NCBI RefSeq assembly: GCF_029168945.1
Contig: NC_083602.1
Location: 75,350,600 to 75,414,599, forward strand
Length of the DNA: 64,000 nt
Source: Cannabis sativa
Lineage: Eukaryota > Streptophyta > Magnoliopsida > Rosales > Cannabaceae
Direction: 5' to 3'
Made by a program: the position numbers and the translations under genes. This document shows positions 34,994 to 47,718 of this stretch, in pieces (positions within the stretch are counted from its first letter, which is position 1; every line of letters starts with the position of its first letter). The notes below the pieces were generated by a model that saw only the letters and a list, made by a program, of their open reading frames with translations, did not search any database and was not told where the DNA came from.

Positions 34994-35237
34994 GTTTCAT
35001 TTTTATATCCTAATGTATTTTGATTGAGATAATTTTTTTTGTATTTTTCCATATGTACTTTTGGTATATTATGATTAAAATAATTGTAGTTTTATTTATT
35101 CGCTAGTTGATATTATGTTACTTATTTTTTATAGTTTTTGTTTCTTTTCCTTAATTTATTTTGGTTTATCAAGAGAATTACATGTTGTATTTTTTTTAAG
35201 TTTTCCTAACAATATATTTTAATTATGTTTTTTACAG
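34994..35237 (+). other. Spacer between the two CACTA genes
   Basis: T-rich, no ORF. An acceptor-like tttttacag sits at its end, so an upstream exon of the second gene may lie here or be lost. Confidence 0.45.
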
Positions 35238-38200
35238 TAATTTCCACTTGAAAATGAAAACTCTACGAATCCAAGAAAGCACATACGACCAGGTGCTTTA
35301 TGCAAAATTGTGGCAAAAAGAAGAAAAGCAACATTGAAGAGTCAAACTGATTGGGAAGATACAACCCTTGAAAGTCCTGTTGTAAAGAAAAGGAGTTCTC
35401 TACGTAAGGTTTCTACACCTGGTAATGTTGTAATTGATTCACCACCTATTAGTACAAGAGCATCTTCTCGTCGTATGATCTATAATACAGAGCCAAATCT
35501 AAATAATATTGTGGAAGACTTGGAAATGTCACATGTAAGCTCAAGAACTAGAAGATTCCTTAATTATCAAGTAGAGGAGGACGCTGAAATGATTTTTAAA
35601 GAGGTGGGAATGGATGAATGTGAAAACATAGCAGATAAGGAAGTTGAAGATGTAGCTCAGGCAAAATTTGAAGGAATAGCTGAGGCACAATGTGAAATGG
35701 CTGAGGTGGAACTTGTACAGCCAAGGAAAATGACTAACACAAGGAAAAATGTAGCCATTTCCCCGCTCGCAAGGCATCAAACGAACCAAGCTCATAGAAA
35801 ATCTATAAGATTACAAAAAAACAAACGAGGAAAATCAAAATGAGAACAATGGAACACCTGAAGATGCAAATGTGAATAAAATAAATTCAGTAAAGAAGAC
35901 TAGGGGCTGAACTACTTTGGCCAATCTTACAAAGAGAAACAATGACTTAAGAAAATAAATTGGAATGAAAAAGGCCAACCGGTTGGTACTAACTCTGTGC
36001 AATTTTCTTCTTATGTTGGTGCTCTTGTGAGGGAGGTAGTTCCTTATACTATTTCAGATTGGAGGAAAATGTCACCAATCATGAAAGATATTCTTTGGGC
36101 ATCTATTTAGGTAGCCTTACAGGTTATATAATTTTGTTTTTTTCCCTTACACTCTGCTCCTCATAACATATATATAATGTCACTTAATATGAACTTTATG
36201 TAGGCACAATATGATTTATATGATGATTGGCAAAAGAAGATGTGCTTTGAAATGATGGCATCTCTATGGAGATCTGGAAAGTCTAGATTAGTCAAAGAGC
36301 TTAACGATGCAAAAAATGAGAGTGAGCGACTAGCCATGAAGCATGATTGCATAAAAAGTGATGGTGAATGGAGATCATTTGTTACTCAAAAAACTAGTAA
36401 AGAACATATGGTAAGATTAGAAATAAGTACTTGGATATTAGTGTAGATAGAGTTATGTTTTACCTAGTGTTATTTATTTCTTATTAACTAGGCTATAAGG
36501 GCCAAATTTCAAGAGAGAAGAAAGAAAGTTGTTCCACACACCTTAAGTCGAAGAGGTTACGCTCGAACAATCTATGATATGGTAACAATTAACATTTTGA
36601 TTGATTGTATGTTGTTTTTTATTTTTATATTCCTTGGTTATATTGTCCATTGTTGTACTTTGTAGAAGAAAGATAATAAAGAGGGAAAAGTATCTAGGAT
36701 TGAGGCTTTTCGGAGAGCCCATACTAAGAAGAATGGTGAACCGATTAACCCGACAGCGTCGAAAATTTTTGTGAGTACTTATCAATTAATTTTTATAATT
36801 ACATTCGTTTTCTATAATTGTACTTCAGCCTTACTCATTCATATACAGGGAGAACTGGATAACATTATACGTGAAGATCCAAACTCTGAAATTACAGAAA
36901 ATATAGAGAAGGATGCCTTAACAAAATTATTTGGTGACCCAAAATCTGGTCGTTTAATCGGACAAGGAAGGGGGTAACAAGATCAAAGTTGAATGTTATG
37001 AATATGTCTAATAACAAGATCTGTAAGTTAGAAGAAGAGCAACACAATATGAAGCTCAAAATGGCAGAAATGTTGGATTTACTTGAAGAACACTTGGTAA
37101 CAATTCATTCTTTCACTTATACAACTCAACATCTGTAATTTTAAATGCAACATATCTTTCTTTTTAATTTAGGGTGGTAAAGAAACACCAAGTGAGGGAC
37201 AATCCCTTAATGTTACCCAATCCAACAATAATCCTTCTCCTAAGGTAAATTATCAAATTTATTATTGGTTAAAGAATTTTTTTTGAAATTATGGATATGA
37301 AAGCTAATAGATTATATGTAAAATCAATTTTTGCAGAGTGTTGGACTAAAAAAGGACCATAATTTTACAGAAGCGATGAATGCTTGTTACATGCTTGATT
37401 TGTCAGATACAATAGTTGCTGAAGGTCGTTGGATTTCTAGTGATCCAAACATAGAGATACATGGACTTCCCCTTGGACCAGAATTTATGCGGTTATGGGT
37501 TGATGTTGCTATCGTCCCAGGTGCTTATTTATTTTGTCCTAACTATGTGATGCTTACGATACAAGAAGCTGTTGGTTCCACAGTTGTATGGCCTTCTAAA
37601 AAGGTTATTCCAAGAGGTATTTAATTAGTTATAATATGATTTTATTTATTTCTTAAAAATTAGTATTTGTTCTAAATAAGATTAATAATTAGTTTAATAC
37701 ATGTTATAATTTGTTTTATGATAGTATTTTGATAATATTTCAACTATCATGATGGTATTGTTTGTTTAAATATGTTGTCATATAGTAAAATCTCAATTTT
37801 ATTTATCATATAATCATAGTACATATTTTTATCATGGAATACATGTGTCATCTTTCTAAGATTTAATTTTTCAATAAATATAGAACTATAGTTTGTGCTT
37901 TGATTTACTCAGAGTGTTATTTTTTTTTAGAATATTAGACTTGATTTTGTTGCATCAATGCTTGTTAATTACATATTAATACCTTTTCACATTTTGTGTC
38001 TTCTAGTGGGTTAAATTCTATATTATGGGTGATCAGAACACTGTACAAATATTTTTCTTCCCTTTCTTTATCACCTTATTATTATCCATTATTGAAAATT
38101 CAAATAATGCTTCTTTCTTTGCCTTCATTACATCTGTATTTAAATTGATATAAAATCTCATATGAGCTTGATTAATAATAGTATTAGCTATGTATGAATG

Positions 38201-38281
38201 ATTTCATACTTTAAAGCCTAATTGGTTTTTCTTTTGTTTTACTTTTCAGATGCTACAAGTGAAATGCGAATGGGCATTTAA
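35238..38281 (+). pseudogene. TNPA-like / Ptta-En/Spm family protein, multi-exon, decayed
   Basis: Large first visible exon (35238 to about 36112) with a basic N-terminus (AKRRKATLK) and the start of the plant transposase Ptta/En/Spm domain (NEKGQPVGTNS, VVPYTISDWRKM). Further exons have GT-AG borders: 36204-36410, 36492-36581 (QERRKK..HTLSRRGYA), 36666-36770 (SRIEAFRRAHTKKNGEPINP), 36849-37096, 37173-37244, 37337-37616 (VAEGRWISSDPNIEIHG, LWVDVAIVPGAYLFCP) and 38250-38281 with stop. In En/Spm the TNPA product binds subterminal repeats to bring ends together. Defects: stop codons in the first exon near 35843 and 36110 (CAG to TAG likely) and a frameshift in the G-run at 36970-36976. Exon borders are read by eye. 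Confidence 0.78.
37621..38249 (+). other. Last intron of the TNPA-like gene
   Basis: About 630 bases between donor CAAGAG|gtat (37616) and acceptor ttttcag (38249). AT-rich, no ORF or repeat noted. Confidence 0.6.
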
Positions 38282-38542
38282 TTTTGAAGGCATTTTGTGG
38301 TAGTTGGAAGAACTTTTAGAACTGTTGAAAGCTTAAGAATACTTTCTTGAATATTTTGTTGTTCGATAACTAGTATTGAATGGTTTAAGACTTTTAGATT
38401 ATTTATTATTTTATTTAATATTTTTTAAGGATTAATTATTTAATGTTGAATACATATGATTTTATGAATATTTTATGAATCATATAATTAGCACTTAAAT
38501 ATATATATTTATATAATTTATAATGCACTATATGTATTATTG

Positions 38543-38704
38543 CTTAAAAGATCAAAGCTTTCCAAATGCTAAAAATAACACAAAAATGTGTTATTGCTTC
38601 AAAGATTGAAGCATTCCAAATACTAAAAATAACACAAAAATATGTTATAGTTTCAAAGATTGAATCTTTTCAAATAATAAAAATAACACAAAAACGTGTT
38701 ATTG
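38543..38704 (+). repeat. CACTA subterminal tandem repeat, 3 x 54 bp
   Basis: Units start at 38543, 38597 and 38651. Each has a TTYMAAAGATYRAA box, a (T)CAAATRMTAAAAATAACAC box and an imperfect hairpin AACACAAAAAYGTGTTAT. More AACAC/GTGTTAT motifs continue to 38940. Arrays like this are where TNPA-type proteins bind in CACTA elements. Confidence 0.8.
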
Positions 38705-39026
38705 CTTCTTTTATAATTATAAGTATAAATGTTTGTTATGCAAACTATTTTATATAATGCAAGAAATGTGTTATTAAAAAATATACTATAAGAATATTTT
38801 ATAATTGACCAAATGTATTATAGAATTAACTATAAATAACATAACTAAAAACTTATTTATTCATTAAAATAAGACAACCAATGTGTTATTGTTAATTATA
38901 TAATAACACATATGTATAACTATGAAAATGTGTTATGTAAAAAGGTCGGATCTACGATAGCACTGCTTTTCTTAAGCCCTCATAAAGTGTTATGGTATCT
39001 TTTCATAAGACTTTTATGGTCTTATT

Positions 39027-39048
39027 GAAAGCAGTTTTTGTTGTAGTG
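39027..39048 (-). repeat. CACTA right terminal inverted repeat
   Basis: Reverse complement reads CACTACAACAAAAACTGCTTTC; two mismatches to the left end. Confidence 0.93.
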
Positions 39049-39972
39049 CGCTCACTTGAAGAAGTTTAACACTATCATGTGAGTCTCGAATAATTTGCAC
39101 TGCATTTTATTCCCAACCTCCTTAACTGGAGCTGCGAGTAGCTGGTTTGATAAATTTACCCATCACTCCATAACCTCCTCGAAACAGCTGTCCGAGGACT
39201 TCAAAAATCAATTTAGAGACGCTAGAGACCGACGACCTGAAGCATTGTCCTTAACCAACATAAAATAGCAACCAGGCGAGTCACTTAAGGCTTATTTAAG
39301 TCATTTTAGCACGACCGCTGCAAACATCAGAAACCTAAATGAAAATATTCAACTTATTGCACTTCAGGCGGGGATCACAGTTGACCTATCCACGGCTGCA
39401 GGTGAATTATGGGATGATGTACAGGGTCGCCCATTGAGGAACATTAATGAATTCAATGAAAGAGCATAAGAATTTGTGCATAAAGAAGAAGCAAGAAATG
39501 AAATGAAGCTGTTGAAATCTGGCTCGGAGATAAACCTAGCACAAGTAAGGCAACAACAAGTACAATCTCGACTAAAGTGGACAATCCTAGTGGCTCAAAC
39601 ACAAAAAGAAATGATGACTCGAGAGATTCAACTATGGATAAAAAGAAACAAAAAAAGCACGACAAGTATGTTTCGATTTATTTAGTATACACCGAGTTAA
39701 ATGAGACTTGCGAGAATATATTCCTCGCTTATGAAAACAGGGTTGCATTTCGCAAGCTTGAACCCATGAGGCATGCGAGACATAAGCGAGATTCAACAAA
39801 ATACTATCGATTCAACAAAGACGTAGGGCATACAACTGAAGAATGTCGACAATTGAAAGATGAGATAGAGAGCCTGATCTCACGAGGATATTTCAGACAG
39901 TATGTAAGACATCAAGGAAACGAGCCTAACCAGCCTAACCAGCATAACAACCCTAATAACCCGAATAACTAG
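39049..39972 (+). pseudogene. Tat-like gypsy gag, C-terminal part
   Basis: Broken frames encode AHLKKFNTIM, LTGAASSWFDK-like sequence, HHSITSSKQLSEDFKNQFRDA, GESLKAYLSHFSTTAANIRN and a zinc-finger-like region ([23 protein letters not shown]), then an N/P-rich end. Stops near 39108, 39268 and 39468. Continues the capsid domain interrupted by CACTA at 29718. Confidence 0.82.
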
Positions 39973-39975
39973 AGA

Positions 39976-40572
39976 ATGCATCCTCCTCCTGTTGAGGGCG
40001 AGGATATACTAGTCATTTTAGGGGAGTCACACCTCACTAAAAATAGTAATAATGTGCAGAAAAGGTTTATTAATGAAATAAAGAATGGACAGTCGAGATT
40101 TGCTCCAGAACCACTGAAAAAGGCAAAATCCAATGAACCTTCGATTATCTTTTTGGAGGAAGATACAAAACATGTACAATACCCGTATGTTGATCCTCTC
40201 GTTGTAACAGTCTAGCTCACCAATAAAAGGATGAAAATGGTGGTGGTAGACAATGGGTGTTCAGTCAACATCCTCTACAAGGATACACTAAAAGAGATGG
40301 GATTAGAGAATGCGAAGTTGAAACCTTGTATGGTTAGCTTGTGTGGATTTATGGGTGATAGTGTCGCCAGGCAAGGCATCATTGAACTTCCATTGACTGT
40401 AGGAGAGCCACCCTTATCAACGACGCTTATGCAAGAATTTTTAGTTGTTGATCTTTCATCAGTATACAATGTATTGATGGGTTGCCTAACACTAATTGGA
40501 CTGGGGGCAGTAAGCTCAATCAAACACTTGTTCGTAAAGTTTCCAACACAGGTAGGAGTAAGAGTAGTCTGA
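39976..40572 (+). pseudogene. Tat-like gypsy protease region
   Basis: Decayed aspartic protease: [17 protein letters not shown], where the catalytic D-S/T-G appears as D-N-G, then [19 protein letters not shown]. Stop at 40213-40215 just before the active site. The changed active site and stop mean no activity. Confidence 0.8.
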
Positions 40573-40584
40573 GGTGACCAATTA

Positions 40585-43130
40585 TTGGCTCGGGAGTGTT
40601 ATCGAATAGAACTTCAGAATAGGATAGCCAATCATCAATTGATGGTAATCTTAATAGAAGAAGGTGAGAGGAAAGAAGAAGATCTGGATCCTAGAATCCA
40701 AGACGAAAATAGTCAGCTCAAACCTATTAAAGAGTTGGAAGAAGTTATTTTAGATCCAAATAATCCCACAAAATTTGTATACATTGGGAAAACATTAGAA
40801 GAAAAACTAAAATAGCAATTAATTGATTTTTTAAAGGAAAACAAAGGTTAATTTGCATGGAGCCACTCAGATTTGATAGGGATAAACCCTAGTGTAATTT
40901 GTCATCATTTAAACATCGACCCCAGCTATCCAGTAAAAAGACAAAACTGTCGACCATTAGACTCCGAGAGACAAAGGGCACTTAAAGAAGAGGTTGACAA
41001 ACTGCTGACAATGACTTCATACGTGAGGCCTTCTATCCCTCGTGAATTTCAAACCTAGTTCTTGTCCCAAAACAAAACGACACTTGGAGAACTTGTATAG
41101 ATATTTCAAACTTGAATAAAGAATGTCCTAAAGATTGTTTCCCACTGCCCAGGATCGACCAGTTAGAGGATGCGATAGCAGGACACGAGCTGATGACTTT
41201 TATGGATGCATATTCTGGACATAACTAAATAAAAATGCACGTCCCTGATCAAGAGCATACAAGCTTTGTAACAAATATGCGACTTTACTGTTATAAAGTC
41301 ATGCCATTTGGATTAAAAAAACACTGGAGCGACGTACCAACAACTGGTGAATTGCATGTTTAAGAACCAAATCAGACAAAATATGGAAGTCTACGTTGAT
41401 GACATGCTAGTAAAATCGATAAAAAGTAAATATCACACAAAGGATCTCAGGGAATGTTTTGATATACTCAGAAAGTATAAGAAAGTATAATATGAAGCTT
41501 AATTCAAAGAAATGTTCCATTGGGGTTTCCTTAGGAAAATTTCTAGGCTTCATAGTAAATGCAAGATGAATTTAAGCCAACCCAGATTAAATAAAGGCCC
41601 TAATCAAGATGCCCTCACCAACAAAGCCAAAAGAAGTTCAGGATTTGATGGGGAGAATGGCAGCACTAAATAGATTCATCTCAAAGTCAATATATAAATG
41701 CCTTCCATTTTTTAATGTTTTGCAAGGCACTAAGAGATTTTAATGGATAGAAGAATGTGAGGAAGCTTTTAAAGGCATAAAGAAGCATTTGTCAACACCC
41801 CTAGTTTTGGCCATACCAATAACTGGAGAGACTTTATACCTTTATCTAGTTGTCTTAGAGCATTCCATTAGTGCGGCCTTAGTGCGAGAAGAGGGTAAAC
41901 ACCAGCAACTTATTTACTATCCCAGTAAAAGGTTACTGGGGGCAGAGTCGAGATACCCCCCTCTTGAAAAAATTGCATTATGCCTATTTCATGCATCTCG
42001 CAAATTACGACCATATATCTAGGCGCATCCAATTAGGGCCCATTTGGTACGTAGGATTGGACTGAAAAGGATTGGACTGGACTGGACAAGATTGGATTAT
42101 GCTGAAAGTAATCATGTGTTTGGTTTAAGAATAGACTGGACTATTTTATTTATTTCCTTTTAGAAAAAAAAACTTAAATTAAAAAAAATATATATAATAT
42201 TAAATTAAAATTAAAATATATAATAATAAATAAAAAAATAATTAAATTATAAAATAAAAGAAAATAATATATCCTATATAATGAATTATATATCATAGAT
42301 ATATAATAAAATAGTTTATCATATTTTTTATTTAATAAATAATTAAAATATGAAAATAAAAATAGTTGAATAATATAAAATTAATTATGTTAAACACTTA
42401 TTTAATATAAATATTAAATTTTAAAAATATTTCTATAAATTTTCTAGTAATTTAAAAATAATATATAATTTTAATGTCATATTGTTTCTCTTAGAATCAA
42501 TTTAAGTAACTATTGTTTAATTAATAATATTTTAAATTTTGAAAACTTATGTACAATAATTTAAAATTATACATTTTCACTAATTTAAATGAATAAGTTT
42601 TTTATAAAAAAATTATAATAAATGTGTGATAATTCTTTCAATTAAATTCTCATTAAGTTTAAAATATATTAATAAAATTAAAATTTAAAAAATGATAAAA
42701 AAATCTCACTTGTATGCGTTTATTTATCCCACCCTGCTGGATGGGATAAATAATCCCAGACATATGAGATTAGCTGGATTAGTTATCCAGACTTCTAACA
42801 TGCCCAAACACTGGATTGAACAAATTAGCCTGTCTAATCTAATCCAGTCATGTGTACCAAACGGGCCCTTAAAGTCTTAACAAATCAACCACTAAGACAA
42901 GTTTTATCAAAACCTGATGCTTCAGGAAGATTGATAAAGTGGTCAATTGAATTGGGACAATTTGACGTAACCTACAACCCAAGAATCTTAATTAAAAGGC
43001 AAGCTTTGACTGACTTTCTAATTGAAGGGATAAATTCTGAAGAAGACCCAGATGTTGAACGCAAAATAAAGACATGGAAATTATATGTAAATGGGGCTTC
43101 AAATGAGAATGGCTCGGGGCAGGAGTTATA
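40585..43130 (+). pseudogene. Tat-like gypsy RT and RNase H, split by a MITE
   Basis: Recognisable parts in order: MIGINPSVICHHLNIDPS (RT leader); LNKECPKDCFPLPRIDQL-like (41110-41165); FMDAYSGHN and HTSFVTN; YKVMPFGLK (41305); EVYVDDMLVKS (41385, catalytic YVDD intact); FLGFIVNA; RMAALNRFISK. RNase H follows: LYLYLVVLEHSISAALVRE, RLLGAESRYPPLEKIALCLFHASRKLRPYI. After the MITE it resumes at 42869 with KVLTNQPLRQVLSKPDASGRLIKW and ends in a second RNase H-like piece (LYVNGASNENGSG). Several stops and frameshifts between 41058 and 41787. These motifs are those of the Tat/Retand group. Confidence 0.88.
42036..42868. mobile_element. PIF/Harbinger-like MITE, 833 bp
   Basis: Terminal inverted repeats GGGCCCATTTGGTAC and GTACCAAACGGGCCC (one mismatch) with 3-bp target duplication TTA (42033-42035 and 42869-42871). 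Subterminal GGATTGGACTGGACT-type repeats lie on the left and their complements on the right. The centre is about 85% A+T with no ORF. Removing it plus one TTA restores a continuous RNase H reading (AHPIK-VLTNQPL), which proves the boundaries. Confidence 0.92.
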
Positions 43131-44500
43131 ATGTTGTTGCTTGACAACTTCAAATTCCACGACGCGTTAAGATTCTAGTTTGATACCTCAAACAATGAGG
43201 CATAGTATGAGGCCTTGTTGATAGGTTTGAGAATAGCTGAGGCACTAAAGGTCAAAAATCTTACATGCTTTAGTGACTCACAACTGACTGTAAATCAAGT
43301 CTTGGGAGAACACCAAGAAAAAGGATTGAAAATGGCAAAATGTTTAGAGAAGGTTCGGAAGAACTTGAAAAAGTTTGATTATTTTAAAATTGAAAAATTC
43401 CATGAGAACAAAATGCTAATGCAGATGCATTATCAAAGCTAGCATCCTAATATGATCTTGACAAGTTATATTTGGTACCGGTTAAAGTCTTGAGTGACCC
43501 AAGCATATGTGAAGAGGAAGAAATTGAGATGATAGATACTTCACCAACATGGATGACACCTATTGTCAAGTATCTAGTCAATGGAGAACTTCTTCCAGAC
43601 AAAACCGAGGCACGCAAATTGTACTCAATACCTTGCTATACAATATTTAAGGACGAATTATATAGGAGGGGTTATTCCATGCCTCTCTTACGATGTGTGT
43701 TACCAGCAAAGGCCAATGAAATAATCAAAGAAATCCATGAAGGCTTCTGTGTGGACCATGCAGGTTGGCAAAGTCTATCCAAGAAGATCATTCGTCAAGG
43801 ATATTACTGGCCAACAATCAACAAAGATAGATATGAATTTGTTAAGAGATGGGACAAATACCAAAGGTTTCCACATATACCTCGCGTACCACCAATAAAG
43901 TGGAGAATGATGACCTTGCCATACCCATTTGTAATATGGGGGATTGATCTAATCGGGGCATTACCCACAGGGCAAGGAGGAGCAAAATACGCGGTGGTGG
44001 CAGTCGACTTCTTCACAAAATGGACAAAGGTCAAACCTCTAGTTTCCATAACTTGAAGAAAGTTCTTGACTTTGTTATCAAGAATATCATTTGCAGGTTT
44101 GGAGTCCCAATCAAAATAGTATAAGATAACGGAACTCAGTTTGATGGTGAATTGTTCACTGAATTATGTGAGAGGAATAAAATTATTAAAATTTTCTCGT
44201 CAGTATATAGACCTCAAGAAAATGGACAAGTAGAAGTTGTTAATAAAACTTTAAAAGATACTATTAAGAAGAAGTTAGACGCTGCTAAAGGAAGATGGGT
44301 AGACAAACTACCACCGGTGCTTTGGGCCCACAGAACGACAGAGAAAACAGCGACGGGACACACTCCACTTTCATTGGCGTTCGGCTCAAAAGTAATGTTA
44401 CAAGTAGAAGTTAACATTCCAACCCATAGATGCAAATTTCATAATCAAGAGGAAAACCAAGAACTTTTTAATTTGTCCTTGGATCTTCTTGAAGAAAGAC
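43131..44500 (+). pseudogene. Tat-like gypsy RNase H end and integrase
   Basis: Archaeal-type RNase H remnant (EALLIGLRIAEALKVK, FSDSQLTVNQVLGEH), then integrase zinc region (IKEIHEGFCVDHAG, KIIRQGYYWPTI), core WGIDLIGALPTGQGG, AVDFFTKW, DNGTQFDGELFTELC and PQENGQVEVVNKTLKD, and the start of the C-terminal part (LDLLEERR). An in-frame stop stands near 44123 before the second acidic residue. It is cut at about 44500, where copia-A begins; no Tat LTR is present. Confidence 0.87.
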
Positions 44501-45746
44501 GGAAATTTCATAAGAAATTATTTGTTTTTAACAAATGTTAATTTTCTAAAAAAAATGACTAAGTTTGAAAACAAAGTAGCAAAGTAGAGGAGATAAATTT
44601 TATTTTGATTCCAAATTGTTCTATCATCTTATTCAATATAAGATTGTCCCACTGCCTCTATTGTCTTGACACAGTCGATGAGGATAATACCAATAGTGTT
44701 CTTAGACAGAAAGTCACGGTACCTTATCGTAGTGGGAGGGTTTCAAGGAACTCACCATGTTATGACTTGGAAGATACTTGTGACAAAATCCTTTGTTTGT
44801 TTAAACACGAAATTGATTGTCAGAATAAGGAACTAAGAAGCAAAGCCAAGAGAACTATGGTTAAAACCATTCATATGGAGTAACCAAAAGTTTTCTATTA
44901 CAAGGACAAGAAAGGAATTAATAAAACTTCTTGATCCTAGTGTTCAAGGTTTAAGATTATCTAAACATGTGGCTTATGGTAAACCTGGTAATTTACTTAC
45001 TTAAGTGCAAGCAACTTACTTTAGTAAGTTGCTAGAGCATTTTTCTAATGGCTATCTATAGAAGCTTTTCGACTTCTAGACTTAGATTTTATCTAAGGAA
45101 AGTTTTATCTATTCCAGAAAAGATAAAATACATGAAGGAATTCCTTAGGAACAACAATGAGAGCTCTCAGATTTGCTTTAGCATGCATTAGACCAGACAC
45201 CTGCTGTTGAGTGGGAGTAATGAGTTAGTATTAGATTAATCCAAGAAAGGAACATTAGAAGACAACCAAATGAAACTTAAGATCAAGAAGAGGAATTATC
45301 TGTTAGTTGACAAGGGTGGTATTTTAATACTCTTAGACTACACCAAATCAGGTTTCTAGACTTGCCTTTATGCTAGAAAGTCTACTGATGAGATGGTGAT
45401 TACTCTGGGGGTGGAGTAGTGATTTTAGATAAGTGTAAAAACCTATCTAAAGTCTCTAACTCTACCAGTGAGACTGAATGTTAAAGTTGCAGGAAAAAAA
45501 CTTATTGAGTTTATGGAAAGTTCTATACAGTTTTTGTCATTGTACCAATAATTCATTAACTACTAGTGTTACTTCCTGACTAACACAAAAGTAGTTGCCA
45601 TAAAGTAAAGAATCCAGTATCCCTAGAAGAGTAAACAAATAGAGAGGAATTTCATAATATCAAGGATTTTGTGAATAAGGAAATGTAATGGCGGAGGAAA
45701 GTTCATATTGAATATAACCTGTCAAATCCTATTACGGAGAGAATAC
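44501..45746 (+). pseudogene. copia-A pol remnant (linker, RT/RNase H), plus strand
   Basis: Integrase/RT linker (VTVPYRSGRVSRN, 44718-44756), then decayed RT and RNase H (broken LGGGVV and NSTSETE segments near 45405-45475). Matches 28440-27276 on the other strand and 24617-24830. Lacks the last 70 bases with the polypurine tract found at 24895-24964, so it joins the LTR abruptly at 45746. Confidence 0.82.
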
Positions 45747-47701
<1,955 letters not shown>

Positions 47702-47703
47702 AC

Positions 47704-47718
47704 TGGCACCAGAGCCAT
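47704..47718 (+). other. copia-A primer-binding site, mutated
   Basis: TGGCACCAGAGCCAT two bases after the LTR. It differs from the Met primer consensus TGGTATCAGAGC by two T-to-C changes. Confidence 0.7.

Larger units (their letters stand above)
29719..39048 (+). mobile_element. CACTA (En/Spm) DNA transposon, 9330 bp
   Basis: Ends CACTACAAG... (29719) and ...TTGTAGTG (39048), flanked by the 3-bp duplication CGC (29716-29718 and 39049-39051), the standard CACTA signature. Inside are a TNP2-type transposase, a TNPA/Ptta-type gene and subterminal repeats. Both genes carry frameshifts or stops, so this copy is no longer autonomous. Removing it with one CGC rejoins the Tat gag frame. Confidence 0.96.
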
